The notes: a model not told the origin generated them from the letters alone. Shown: positions 41,776 to 50,249, counted from the stretch's first letter. The stretch: DNA of 50,545 bases from Candidatus Gastranaerophilales bacterium (GCA_944325905.1 CALVBY010000003.1:1-50545); one strand, 5' to 3'. A program made the numbers and translations.

Positions 41776-42291
41776 ATGGCTGATAATTTTAAAACTTTAA
41801 GATGTCCTGCATGTCAAAAAGAAATGAAAAAAGTTTTTGTCCCATCCGAAGGTGTAAACGTGGATATATGCCTAGATGGTTGTGGCGGTATTTATTTTGA
41901 CACAAGAGAATTCAAATATTTTGATGAACAAGATGAAAATATTGAAGAAATTGTAAAAGCAGCGGAAGGCAAAACTTTTGCAAAAGTTGATGAAAGCCTT
42001 CCGAGAACATGTCCCGTATGCGGCGCAAGAATGGTCAAAAATTATGCAAGCGTAAAAAAAGAAGTCCAAATTGACGAGTGTTATTCTTGCGGAGGAAAAT
42101 TCCTCGACCATGGCGAACTTGAAAAAATTCGTGCACAGTATGCAACCGAAGAAGAGAGAAGTGCAGACATAATGAAAGAGGTTTATAGCACAGTTGGCGT
42201 GGAAATCAAACGCCTTGAAGCAGAAAACGAAGAACTTCGTGCAAAACGTTCTTGGACGAAAAAGCTCTTTGATAAAATGATTTACGGATAA
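41776..42291 (+). CDS. Zinc-ribbon (TFIIB-type) protein
   Basis: The 171-residue protein has two zf-TFIIB-like modules. The first is CPACQKEMKKV with CLDGCGGIYFD downstream. The second is CPVCGARMVKN with CYSCGGKFLDHGEL. Each supplies a pair of C-x2-C clusters for one zinc. The C-terminal ~50 residues form a charged helix. This family (zf-TFIIB, DUF of the same name) is common and its function is unknown. GCGAGG ribosome binding site; single-gene unit divergent from the HD-GYP operon. Confidence 0.85.
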   Translation: MADNFKTLRCPACQKEMKKVFVPSEGVNVDICLDGCGGIYFDTREFKYFDEQDENIEEIVKAAEGKTFAKVDESLPRTCPVCGARMVKNYASVKKEVQIDECYSCGGKFLDHGELEKIRAQYATEEERSADIMKEVYSTVGVEIKRLEAENEELRAKRSWTKKLFDKMIYG

Positions 42292-42293
42292 AT

Positions 42294-42319
42294 AAAAAGG
42301 CCGCTTAAGCGGCCTTTTT
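42294..42319. terminator. Bidirectional terminator
   Basis: Perfect palindrome AAAAAGGCCGCTT / AAGCGGCCTTTTT between convergent zinc-ribbon and XRE genes. Confidence 0.9.
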
Positions 42320-42324
42320 ATTTA

Positions 42325-42555
42325 TTAATCAAATAATTCCCGCATATCAACATTCAAAGCTCTTGAAAGCCTTTTAACCGTTGAAATGGTTGTATCAGTA
42401 ATTCCTCGTTCTATTGCACTTAAATAACTCGTTGAAATATTTGCATTAAAAGCTAACTCAGCTTGACTTATTCCAAGTTCACCACGGAAAAAAGCAACTT
42501 TTTTACCCAGCTTTCTACATAGAACTTTGTCGTACTTGAATGACTTCTTACCCAT
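42325..42555 (-). CDS. XRE-family helix-turn-helix regulator
   Basis: The 76-residue protein is a Cro/CI-type HTH: LGISQAELAFNANISTSYLSAIERG, with recognition helix and the conserved Ile-Glu-Arg-Gly. It has no other domain. Promoter spacing (TATAAT ends 9 nt before ATG) leaves almost no leader and no Shine-Dalgarno. It lies divergent to a small LuxR-type protein across 100 bp, with a small inverted repeat at that gene's -10 box, so it may regulate the pair. Confidence 0.9.
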   Translation of the reverse strand: MGKKSFKYDKVLCRKLGKKVAFFRGELGISQAELAFNANISTSYLSAIERGITDTTISTVKRLSRALNVDMRELFD

Positions 42556-42564
42556 ATCGCTAGA

Positions 42565-42608
42565 ATTATAATATTCCTATTGACAAAAATAAAACTATGG
42601 GATAGTAT
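42565..42608. promoter_or_regulatory. Divergent promoters of the XRE and LuxR-type regulators with inverted repeat
   Basis: Minus strand: TATAAT at 42565-42570 for the XRE gene. Plus strand: TTGACA (42580-42585), 17-nt spacer, TAGTAT (42603-42608) for the LuxR-type gene. ACTAT-GGG-ATAGT (42594-42606) is an inverted repeat overlapping the plus-strand -10, a candidate operator. Confidence 0.65.
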
Positions 42609-42655
42609 TTTATTAGCTAAAATATTCATTGCAAAGGACTTTTTGGATTTAAAAT

Positions 42656-42898
42656 ATGAGAAAACCAAGAAAAACAATTCGTTACCCATATACACTTGAG
42701 GGACAACCTCTTACAGAAGTTGAAACTGCTATAATTGAAGCAATTATACAAGGCTATAGTTTCATTAGGATTTCCAAAACTTTAAACATAACAAAATCAC
42801 AAATGAAATGGCTTGTTAAAAAGCTATATTGCAAATTAGGAGTAAACACAAAAATTGCTGCTGTTACCAAAGCAATTAAAACAGGCATTGTTGACTGA
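42656..42898 (+). CDS. Small LuxR/GerE-type HTH protein without sensor domain
   Basis: The 80-residue protein consists of a basic N-terminus (MRKPRKTIRYPYTLEGQPL) and a GerE-type HTH (~20-80). LTEVETAIIEAIIQGYSFI corresponds to the usual LTxRExEVLxLxAxGxSxxEIA, and MKWLVKKLYCKLGVNTKIAAV to the recognition helix region. Some of the usual contact residues differ. It has no receiver or ligand domain, so activity is set by level or partner. It converges with the phosphohexomutase gene with 2 nt between stops and no hairpin. Confidence 0.8.
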   Translation: MRKPRKTIRYPYTLEGQPLTEVETAIIEAIIQGYSFIRISKTLNITKSQMKWLVKKLYCKLGVNTKIAAVTKAIKTGIVD

Positions 42899-42900
42899 GT

Positions 42901-44265
42901 TTATTTTTTGAATTTTTCTATTTTATCTAAACTATCACTTTCAAAATATATTCTCAACAACGGCTCTGTGCCACTCGGACGAACAAGTATCCAGCTTGTA
43001 CTATCTTCCAGGTAAAGTTTTACACCGTCTTTAAAATCTTTTCTTGAAACTTTCATGCCTGCAAATTCATCCGTTGATTTAAACTTATCAATAACTTTTT
43101 CGATTTCTTCGCGAGTTTCAAGCTTCAAATCAACCCTGTCATTATAGAATTTGCAACCAGCCATTTGGTTCAAATCTTCTTGTAATTGGCAAAGAGTTTT
43201 ATTTTCATACGCCATAGCTTCCAAAATCAACAAATTAGCCAAAATACCATCTTTTTCCGGAATATGGCCTCTTATGCTTAAACCACCTGACTCTTCCCCG
43301 CCTATAATTGGGTTAAATTTACGCATAGCCTCACCTACATGCTTAAACCCGACTGCCGTTTCTATAAGGTCAACTCCGCATTTTTCAGCGATTTTATCAA
43401 GTAACAAACTTGCTCCAACTGTTTTGACAATGCAGCCATCCATATTCTTATGTTTTCTCAAATGTAAAAGTAAAATTGCAATAATTTCATTCGGCGTAAC
43501 ATATTCACCATTTTCATTAATAACCCCAAATCTGTCACCGTCACCATCATTTGCAAAACCTACAGCATTAGGAGTTTTTTTAACCATTTCAATTAATTCA
43601 GACATATATTTTGGCTTAGGCTCAGGCATACCTCCCCCAAAATTTACATCATGCATCATATGGATACTGTTAAATTTTATACCTTCATCGCACAATAATT
43701 TATCAAAATAACCTATTGTCGCTGAATACAGTCCATCAAATATAATATTTTTATTTAAATCCCTTATTTTGTCAAAATTAATCAAAGACTTTATATGTTC
43801 AAAATAAGCCGGTGCAAAATCGAATTCTTTTAAAGAACCATTTGCCTTTTTCTCAAAATCGACACCCAAATTTGCGACAATTTCATCCGTAATGTCAGAC
43901 GTTGCAGGTCCTGCATAATCCGGAATAAATTTTATCCCTAAATACTCAGGCGGATTGTGTGATGCCGTAAACATAATCGCACAAGCATCTTTAATTTTTG
44001 CATTATACGCAAGCACAGGCGTCGGAATTACCTTGTTACTATATAAAACATTAAATCCAAGATTTGACAAAACCTCGGCACATTCGCGCGAAAATTTGTC
44101 CGCCATATTTCTGGGATCATACCCAACAATGATTTTTTTATATATTCCAAAATTATCAAAAACATACTTTGCAATTGCCTTGGTGACAATTAATACATTT
44201 TCTCGGTTAAAATCCTCACCCACAACTGCTCGCCAACCATCAGTTCCAAACTTAATATTTGTCAT
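42901..44265 (-). CDS. Phosphohexomutase (phosphoglucomutase/phosphomannomutase family)
   Basis: The 454-residue protein has the alpha-D-phosphohexomutase motifs: KFGTDGWRAVV, the active-site Ser loop FTASHNPPEYLG, the metal loop FANDGDGDRFG, the sugar loop GGEESGGLSI, and the phosphate loop RPSGTEPLLRIY. Enzymes of this family move the phosphate between C1 and C6. Mannose, glucose or glucosamine specificity cannot be decided by eye. Such an enzyme could supply mannose-1-phosphate for ManC at the other end of the window. Confidence 0.92.
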   Translation of the reverse strand: MTNIKFGTDGWRAVVGEDFNRENVLIVTKAIAKYVFDNFGIYKKIIVGYDPRNMADKFSRECAEVLSNLGFNVLYSNKVIPTPVLAYNAKIKDACAIMFTASHNPPEYLGIKFIPDYAGPATSDITDEIVANLGVDFEKKANGSLKEFDFAPAYFEHIKSLINFDKIRDLNKNIIFDGLYSATIGYFDKLLCDEGIKFNSIHMMHDVNFGGGMPEPKPKYMSELIEMVKKTPNAVGFANDGDGDRFGVINENGEYVTPNEIIAILLLHLRKHKNMDGCIVKTVGASLLLDKIAEKCGVDLIETAVGFKHVGEAMRKFNPIIGGEESGGLSIRGHIPEKDGILANLLILEAMAYENKTLCQLQEDLNQMAGCKFYNDRVDLKLETREEIEKVIDKFKSTDEFAGMKVSRKDFKDGVKLYLEDSTSWILVRPSGTEPLLRIYFESDSLDKIEKFKK

Positions 44266-44288
44266 TATATTGCCCTTTTTATTCTTTC

Positions 44289-44297
44289 TGGTATAAT
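44289..44297 (+). promoter_or_regulatory. Extended -10 promoter of pheA
   Basis: TGGTATAAT matches TGnTATAAT exactly, 28 nt before the ATG, with TGGAG between. Confidence 0.6.
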
Positions 44298-44325
44298 TTT
44301 AACTGAAATATGGAGTTTAGTAAAT

Positions 44326-45180
44326 ATGGAATTCAAAAATGTGCTGAACATTGCATACCTTGGGCCTGAAGCATCATTTTCCGAGATGGCGCGTGATATT
44401 TTCTGCCAAAGATACAATATCAACACTTTTTCAACCCCTCTAAAAACCATACCGGATGTAGTAGATTTTGTCGATAAAAACCCTTTTACACTAGGTGTAG
44501 TTCCTGTTGAAAACTCAATTGACGGTACATTGAGAGCATCTCTTAACAGCCTTATGTCAACTCAAAATCCAAATATAAAAATCTTATCGGAAGTGGTTTT
44601 ACCGATTGAGTATTGCTTGTTGTCAAGAACTACCGAATTTTATAGTATAACCGGTATAATAGGAACTCCTTACCTGCTAGGTAAATGTCAGGAATTTATC
44701 AAACACGAATTACCGCTGCATTTAAACATAATCGAAAACACAACTATGGCAGAATGTGCAAGAAACCTTTCGAATTATAATCTGACATACGGCTCAATTG
44801 GGAACAGAAAAACAGCAGAAACATATAGATTAAATATTTTAAAAGAAAATATTAACGATGATAAAACAAACCAAACGAGATATATTCTTTTCGGCAATTT
44901 TGAAACACCTGTCACAGGAAATGATAAAACCGCGATAGCTTTTGCCACAAATAATACTCCGGGAGCTCTTTTAGAAGTTTTGAAAATATTTTTGGAGAAT
45001 GATATCAATTTAACATATATATCATCACAACCTTCAAAAGATGATATGGAAGAATACATATTTATAATAAACTTTAACGGGCATATAAAAGACGAAAAAG
45101 TTACAAAAGTTTTAAATATGATAAAAACAAAAACGATTTTTTATAGATTTCTGGGATCTTATGAAAAAAGCCATGATTAG
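44326..45180 (+). CDS. pheA: Prephenate dehydratase
   Basis: The enzyme converts prephenate to phenylpyruvate for phenylalanine. The 284-residue protein has IAYLGPEASFSEMA, GVVPVENSIDGTLR and a C-terminal ACT domain (~195-280; NTPGALLEVLKIFLENDINLTYISSQPS, the ESRP region replaced by SSQPS). The catalytic TRY-type Thr-Arg motif appears as QTRYILF. No chorismate mutase domain, so it is the monofunctional form. GGAG ribosome binding site. Divergent from the phosphohexomutase. Confidence 0.95.
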   Translation: MEFKNVLNIAYLGPEASFSEMARDIFCQRYNINTFSTPLKTIPDVVDFVDKNPFTLGVVPVENSIDGTLRASLNSLMSTQNPNIKILSEVVLPIEYCLLSRTTEFYSITGIIGTPYLLGKCQEFIKHELPLHLNIIENTTMAECARNLSNYNLTYGSIGNRKTAETYRLNILKENINDDKTNQTRYILFGNFETPVTGNDKTAIAFATNNTPGALLEVLKIFLENDINLTYISSQPSKDDMEEYIFIINFNGHIKDEKVTKVLNMIKTKTIFYRFLGSYEKSHD

Positions 45181-45206
45181 AACTCTTTTATGTACTTTTA
45201 TTTTTT

Positions 45207-45215
45207 TGATATAAT
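45207..45215 (+). promoter_or_regulatory. Extended -10 promoter of tyrS
   Basis: TGATATAAT matches TGnTATAAT exactly, 22 nt before the ATG; AGAGGG between is the ribosome binding site. No T-box leader fits in this short gap. Confidence 0.6.
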
Positions 45216-45237
45216 CAAAGAATAAGAGGGAAAAATC

Positions 45238-46461
45238 ATGGTAGAAATAAGAGAAGAATTTATAGAACAAGCAAAAAAACTTGCACGCGGAGCTGAAATC
45301 TTACCCGGAGGGATTGAAGAATTAGCCGTGAAACTTCAACACGCAAAAGACACAAACACACCACTAAGAGTAAAATTAGGTATGGATCCTACAAGACCTG
45401 ATTTGCATTTAGGACATACTGTTGTAATGCGTAAATTAAGAGAGTTTCAAAAACTAGGACACCAAGTTGTTTTAATCGTCGGCGGAGCAACTGCTATGGT
45501 AGGAGATCCTTCAGGTAAATCCGAAACCAGACCTTCTCTTACAAAAGAACAAGTTGAAGAAAATGCCAAATCATACTTTGAACAAATGTCAAAAGTAGTT
45601 GACGTTACGAAAGCTGAAGTTACAAATAATGCTGATTGGCTTCACAAAATGAGTTTTACGGATCTTTTAAAACTTGCAGCACAAATAACTGTAGCACAGA
45701 TGATGACAAGAGATGATTTTGCAAAAAGATATGCTGAAGGAAGACCTATTTCAGTACATGAATTTTTCTATCCTCTAATGCAAGCCTATGATTCTGTAGT
45801 AATTGATGCTGATATAGAACTTGGCGGAACTGATCAAAGATTTAACACTCTTTTAGGCAGACAAATTCAAGAAGCTTACGGCAAAAAATATCCTCAAATG
45901 GTTATGCTTTTGCCACTGATTGAAGGTACTGACGGTATTGTTAAAATGTCAAAAACATATCCGGAACACTGTATTTCTCTAACTGATAGTGCGAAAGACA
46001 TGTTTGGTAAATTAATGAGTATACCAGATAGTTTGATAGTTAAGTATTTCACACTTCTTACGGATGTTAGTGATAAAGAATTAAAAGAAATTGAAGAAAA
46101 ATTAAAAAATCCTGAAATTAATCCAAGAGATTTGAAACTACAACTTGCGCACACGATAACAGAAGAATACCATGGCAAAGATGGTGCTGATCATGCACAA
46201 CAAGAATTTATTAACGTAGTTTCAAATAAAGGTATACCGGAAGATATTCCTGAAGTAAAAGTTGAAAACGGCAAGGGAATACTTGATTTGTTGGTAGAAT
46301 TAAACTTTGTACAATCAAAAGGTGAAGCAAAACGCTTAATCCAAGGCGGCGGTGTAAAAATAGACGGCGAAAAAATTGCCGATATGGCTTATACTTTGAC
46401 CTTTAATGAAAGTGTAATATTGCAGGCAGGTAAAAGAAAATTTGCCAAATTGGTAAAATAA
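45238..46461 (+). CDS. tyrS: Tyrosyl-tRNA synthetase
   Basis: The 407-residue class Ic synthetase has the HIGH-type motif DLHLGHT, the tyrosine-site region around QAYDSV and GGTDQRFN, and the KMSKT version of KMSKS. A C-terminal S4 domain (~345-405; SKGEAKRLIQGGGVKIDG) binds tRNA. The long TyrS type common in Cyanobacteria and Firmicutes-type bacteria is about this length. It is followed after 1 nt by cysE. Confidence 0.95.
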   Translation: MVEIREEFIEQAKKLARGAEILPGGIEELAVKLQHAKDTNTPLRVKLGMDPTRPDLHLGHTVVMRKLREFQKLGHQVVLIVGGATAMVGDPSGKSETRPSLTKEQVEENAKSYFEQMSKVVDVTKAEVTNNADWLHKMSFTDLLKLAAQITVAQMMTRDDFAKRYAEGRPISVHEFFYPLMQAYDSVVIDADIELGGTDQRFNTLLGRQIQEAYGKKYPQMVMLLPLIEGTDGIVKMSKTYPEHCISLTDSAKDMFGKLMSIPDSLIVKYFTLLTDVSDKELKEIEEKLKNPEINPRDLKLQLAHTITEEYHGKDGADHAQQEFINVVSNKGIPEDIPEVKVENGKGILDLLVELNFVQSKGEAKRLIQGGGVKIDGEKIADMAYTLTFNESVILQAGKRKFAKLVK

Positions 46462-46462
46462 A

Positions 46463-47116
46463 ATGTTTAAACTTATAAAACGAGGAATAATAAAAGTAAA
46501 AGAAGATATTCAGGTAATCTACGACAAAGACCCTGCAGCAACAAACATATTGGAGGTTTTGCTTTGCTACCCGGGTTTGCATGCACTCATTGCCTATAGA
46601 TTCGCTCATAGATTGTATAAATGGCATATTCCCTTAATCCCAAGAATAATATCCTATTTAACAAGAATAATTACCGGTATAGAGATCCACCCCGGTGCAA
46701 GAATAGGCAGAAGATTCTTTATTGACCACGGCGAAGGCGTCGTCATAGGGGAAACAACAACTATCGGTGATGACGTTTTGATATACCAACAGGTAACACT
46801 AGGCGGTACAGGCAAAGAACACGGCAAACGCCACCCAAGCCTTGGTAACAATGTTATTGTAGGTGCTGGTGCAAAGGTATTAGGAAACATAAAATTAGGA
46901 GATTATGTGAGAGTAGGTGCAGGCTCAGTTGTTGTTGAAGATGTTCCTGAATATTCTACTGTAGTAGGCGTTCCAGGAAGAATAGTTCATAGAAAAGTCC
47001 TTGACAAAAACGGCGTTTTGATGCACAACAGAATACCTGATCCTATAAAATGCGAATTGAATAGGCTAAAATACGAAGTTCAAGAACTGAAAGAAAAGTT
47101 AAATAGTAATCATTGA
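46463..47116 (+). CDS. cysE: Serine O-acetyltransferase
   Basis: CysE acetylates serine to O-acetylserine for cysteine synthesis. The 217-residue protein has an N-terminal helical domain and a left-handed beta-helix of hexapeptide repeats (~75-175): HPGARIGRRFFIDHGEGVVIGE, LIYQQVTLGGTGK, HPSLGNNVIVGAGAKVLG and YSTVVGVPGRIV. The catalytic His is in IDHGEG. It starts 1 nt after the tyrS stop, in an operon with it. The C-terminal ~20 residues are a charged helix. A short ORF and a C run precede prepilin B just downstream. Confidence 0.96.
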   Translation: MFKLIKRGIIKVKEDIQVIYDKDPAATNILEVLLCYPGLHALIAYRFAHRLYKWHIPLIPRIISYLTRIITGIEIHPGARIGRRFFIDHGEGVVIGETTTIGDDVLIYQQVTLGGTGKEHGKRHPSLGNNVIVGAGAKVLGNIKLGDYVRVGAGSVVVEDVPEYSTVVGVPGRIVHRKVLDKNGVLMHNRIPDPIKCELNRLKYEVQELKEKLNSNH

Positions 47117-47160
47117 CAAACTAGAAAAAATAATATTTAATAAAGAAGAAGGAGATTTAT

Positions 47161-47253
47161 ATGAAAAAGATTGATGCAAAAGCGGTTCAGATAGTCGCCC
47201 CCCCCCGGTGTGCTTCCCAATTTTGGCTTTCCACGACATTGACAAAATTTTAA
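47161..47253 (+). other. Candidate short leader ORF spanning the nine-base C run upstream of prepilin B
   Basis: An ATG at 47161 follows AAGGAGATTTAT, a strong ribosome binding site 45 nt after cysE. It reads 30 codons (starting MKKIDAKAVQIVAPPR) and stops. The run encodes the Pro codons. With one extra C the frame continues without a stop into prepilin B, adding 38 residues. Translation is not demonstrated. Confidence 0.45.
47198..47206. repeat. Homopolymer of nine C, locus B
   Basis: Uninterrupted run 32 nt upstream of the -35 box of prepilin B; mirror of the run at 13944-13952. Confidence 0.9.
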
Positions 47254-47267
47254 ACTGTAATTATAAT
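47239..47267 (+). promoter_or_regulatory. Perfect consensus promoter of prepilin B, leaderless spacing
   Basis: TTGACA (47239-47244), 17-nt spacer, TATAAT (47262-47267), then exactly 6 nt to the ATG at 47274. No Shine-Dalgarno. Confidence 0.85.
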
Positions 47268-47273
47268 TCTGAT

Positions 47274-48014
47274 ATGATGAATTATAGGTTTAGCCGTTTT
47301 TGGGCGTTTACACTTGCCGAAGTTTTGATTACCTTGGCTATAATTGGTATTGTTGCTGCTTTAACCATACCAAATTTAATTTTCAAATATCAGGAAAAAC
47401 AAACAGTATCAAGACTTACAAAAGCATATTCAACAATTAATAATGCTTATCAAAGGGCAAAAATTGACAATGGTGAACTCTCAACTTGGGGATTCGAAGG
47501 GAATTCAACTGGTTCAAGCTATTCTAACAACGCATACTTATTTTGGGAGAAAATAACTCCTTATCTTAAAATTGATGATAAAAAAACTTCACAAGATGAT
47601 GCAAATAGATTTGAATATAAAAGATACTTCTTAACAGGAGTCCCAAATAACAATAGTGTATCCACAATAGTACATCTTGCCGACGGAATGACTCTTTCCG
47701 GAGGTTGGATTTCGAACTATAAATGTAACAATAGAAATATTTGCGGTGATTTTCACATTGACATAAACGGAATAACCAACTTGCCAAATACTATTGGCAA
47801 AGATATTTTTTATTTTTATATCTATAAGGATGCAATCATACCTATGGGTACTAAAGATGATCGACAACACCCTATAGAACGGAGTTGTAACCTAAATAGC
47901 ACTATTACTAATAATGGCTACGGCTGCACAGCTTGGGTAATTTATAATAAAAATATGGATTACCTACGTTGCAACGATTTGTCATGGAATTACAAACACT
48001 CTTGCAATGAGTAA
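47274..48014 (+). CDS. Type IV prepilin-like protein B
   Basis: The 246-residue protein has a leader MMNYRFSRFWA, then FTLAEVLITLAIIGIVAA with Glu at +5 of the mature form. Ala rather than Gly precedes the cleavage site. The globular domain shares LADGMTLSGGW and DINGITNLPN followed by G-x-D-x-F-x-F with prepilin A, so they are one family. Six or more Cys occur near the C-terminus. I use 47274 because of the promoter; a GTG at 47208 is in frame but has no ribosome binding site. It follows cysE but has an independent promoter. Confidence 0.87.
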   Translation: MMNYRFSRFWAFTLAEVLITLAIIGIVAALTIPNLIFKYQEKQTVSRLTKAYSTINNAYQRAKIDNGELSTWGFEGNSTGSSYSNNAYLFWEKITPYLKIDDKKTSQDDANRFEYKRYFLTGVPNNNSVSTIVHLADGMTLSGGWISNYKCNNRNICGDFHIDINGITNLPNTIGKDIFYFYIYKDAIIPMGTKDDRQHPIERSCNLNSTITNNGYGCTAWVIYNKNMDYLRCNDLSWNYKHSCNE

Positions 48015-48081
48015 TTTTTTAAAACTTCCTTATGCGGGGATATTTTTTATGCTAATATAGATACTACAAGGAGTAGAAATC

Positions 48082-49047
48082 ATGAAAGCTTTAGTATTTG
48101 ACAATGAATTAAAACTTGTAAAAGATTATAAAAAACCTGTACCGCAAAAAGGAGAAGCTCTTATTCGAGTAACCTTGGGCGGAATATGCAATACAGATTA
48201 CGAAATCACAAAAGGATATATGGGATATGTCGGAATCCTCGGACACGAAGCTGTCGGAGTTGTTGAGGAAATCAACGATCCTGATCAATCACTTTTAGGC
48301 AAACGTGTTGTATCAGAAATAAGCTACGGCTGCAAAGAACCTGACTGTCCGTATTGTGCTGAAAAACTTTACCGTCATTGTCCAAACCGCCACACTCTTG
48401 GCATTTGGCGTAAGGACGGGTGTTTCGCAGAATATTTCACAATGCCTTTGGAAGTTTTATTTGAAGTACCTGATAATGTTCCTGATGAACAGGCCGTATT
48501 TGTGGAACCTTTAGCTGCAGCATGCGAGATTACCGAGCAATTGCATATAAAACCTTTTGAAAAAGTAGTTGTATTGGGTGATGGCAAACTGGGGCTAATC
48601 ACAGCTTTAACTCTTAATGCACAAAATATTGATGTTATTTTGGTTGGGAAACACCAAAATAAACTTGATATTGCAAAAGCTCAAGGCGTTGAAACATACC
48701 TTCTAAACGATTTCAAAGTTGAAAAGAAATATGATGTAGTAGTTGAAGCTACAGGCTCTATTTCAGGATTTGAAACAGCTTTGGCATTGACAAAACCGCG
48801 CGGAACATTGGTTTTAAAAAGCACGGTAGCAGCTTCTAAAGAATTTAACCTTGCACCTATTGTAATTGATGAAATTACAGTTTTAGGCTCAAGATGCGGT
48901 CAGTTTGGAGCAGCATTGAGACTTTTGAAATCAGAAAAAATCGACTTTTCTCCGCTTATTTCAGCAACATACTCTGTTGACGATGCCATTGAAGCATTTG
49001 AGAAAAACAAGCAAAAAGATACTTTAAAAGTTTTGTTAAAATTCTAG
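48082..49047 (+). CDS. Zinc-dependent medium-chain alcohol dehydrogenase-like protein
   Basis: The 321-residue protein has the GroES-like domain with Cys36, His55 and Glu56 (GILGHEAVGVV) as catalytic-zinc ligands. A structural zinc lobe has Cys84, Cys89, Cys92 and Cys100. The Rossmann fold follows, with VVLGDGKLGLITAL (~172-185). Substrate cannot be told: threonine, sorbitol, glucose and other dehydrogenases look alike. A good AAGGAG site precedes the ATG. Its -10 region is not clear. Confidence 0.87.
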   Translation: MKALVFDNELKLVKDYKKPVPQKGEALIRVTLGGICNTDYEITKGYMGYVGILGHEAVGVVEEINDPDQSLLGKRVVSEISYGCKEPDCPYCAEKLYRHCPNRHTLGIWRKDGCFAEYFTMPLEVLFEVPDNVPDEQAVFVEPLAAACEITEQLHIKPFEKVVVLGDGKLGLITALTLNAQNIDVILVGKHQNKLDIAKAQGVETYLLNDFKVEKKYDVVVEATGSISGFETALALTKPRGTLVLKSTVAASKEFNLAPIVIDEITVLGSRCGQFGAALRLLKSEKIDFSPLISATYSVDDAIEAFEKNKQKDTLKVLLKF

Positions 49048-49048
49048 T

Positions 49049-49077
49049 TTGCTTAAATAAGTTTTTTAGAATAAAAT
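49049..49077 (+). promoter_or_regulatory. Promoter of the LptF/LptG permease, leaderless spacing
   Basis: TTGCTT (49049-49054), 17-nt spacer, TAAAAT (49072-49077), then 7 nt to the ATG. No Shine-Dalgarno. Confidence 0.45.
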
Positions 49078-49084
49078 AAGATAT

Positions 49085-50209
49085 ATGTTGGATAATCTGG
49101 TAAGTAAATTTAAGAACATAACTCTTTTGGATAAATATATCCTAAAGCAGATTATTGAGATGTTTTTGATGGGAGTTTGCGTATTCACATCAATTATATT
49201 TGCATCTGACACATTCATCACACTTATCAAACAAATTTCCATGTTCGGAATTCCTTTTAAAGTCGCCTTGATGATGATTATCTTAAATTTACCTTCTGTT
49301 GTTGTTATGACAATACCTATGGGTGTTTTGCTTGCAACAGTTATGACTTTGAATAATTTAAGTTTAAAATCGGAAATCACCGTTATGAGAGCTTGCGGAA
49401 TAGGCTTGAACAGAATTGCGAAACCAATTTTTATATTTGCAATAGTTATGTCAATTTTCAGCTTTTTCATTAATGAAAGTATTGTACCTATAATGACAAA
49501 ACAGTCAAAAGATTTGGCTTTGTGGGCATTGGGCCAAAAGAATATTCCAAACGGCAAGCAAAATTTTGTTTTCAAAGAATTGAATGACAACGGATTTTTA
49601 AAAAGATTATTTTATGTAGGATATTGCGAAGATAAGACTTTGCACAATATAACCGTTCTTGACACATCAAAAGAAGGGACTATTCAAGTTCTCCAAGCTC
49701 GAGAAGGGAAAACCTCTCCAAAGGGTTGGGAATTTGAAAAAGGTGCAATATACACAGTAGATAGTGAAGGGAAAGTTTTAAACACAACTCTTTTTGACGA
49801 TTTAAACGCCCAATTTGGTGTTGATATGACAAAAGAATTAAATAAAAACGTCGCAAAAGAAATGAACTTCCCAAATCTTGTCAAATATTTAGCAACGAAA
49901 GTGATACCAGAGGAACAAAAAAGAGTTTTGGTTATTGAACTTTTTGATAAAATAGCGCTTCCTGTAACAACTATCGCACTTGTATTAATTGGTGTTCCGC
50001 TTGCAATAACACCACCAAGAGTCCGTTATAACAGAGGATTTTTATTCAGTATTCTCATAATTTTTGTTTATTACCTGATTAGAGCGTTATCTATATCTTT
50101 TGGCGAATCGGGGAAACTTGAACCATTTTTAGCAGCTTGGATGCCAAATATTGTTTTAACAATATGGGGTGCAATCCTTTACTATAAAAAAGTTTTCACT
50201 ATTGAATAA
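49085..50209 (+). CDS. LptF/LptG family LPS export permease
   Basis: The 374-residue protein has the YjgP/YjgQ layout: about three N-terminal transmembrane helices (~15-130), a periplasmic beta domain (~140-270) and three C-terminal helices (~285-370). The N-terminal LDKYILKQIIEMFLMGV, the PMGVLLATVMTLNNLS turn and EITVMRACG are typical. Such permeases extract LPS from the inner membrane for the Lpt bridge. Only one of the pair is here; which one cannot be told. No Shine-Dalgarno lies before the ATG. Confidence 0.9.
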   Translation: MLDNLVSKFKNITLLDKYILKQIIEMFLMGVCVFTSIIFASDTFITLIKQISMFGIPFKVALMMIILNLPSVVVMTIPMGVLLATVMTLNNLSLKSEITVMRACGIGLNRIAKPIFIFAIVMSIFSFFINESIVPIMTKQSKDLALWALGQKNIPNGKQNFVFKELNDNGFLKRLFYVGYCEDKTLHNITVLDTSKEGTIQVLQAREGKTSPKGWEFEKGAIYTVDSEGKVLNTTLFDDLNAQFGVDMTKELNKNVAKEMNFPNLVKYLATKVIPEEQKRVLVIELFDKIALPVTTIALVLIGVPLAITPPRVRYNRGFLFSILIIFVYYLIRALSISFGESGKLEPFLAAWMPNIVLTIWGAILYYKKVFTIE

Positions 50210-50249
50210 ATTACTCTTTTTGCAGGTGAAAAAATTATTATTTTTGTCG

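Noticed and set aside
47208..47273. GTG start giving a longer prepilin B
   Set aside because: No Shine-Dalgarno, and the promoter places transcription start at 47274. It is only meaningful as part of the frame-shifted extension discussed under findings.
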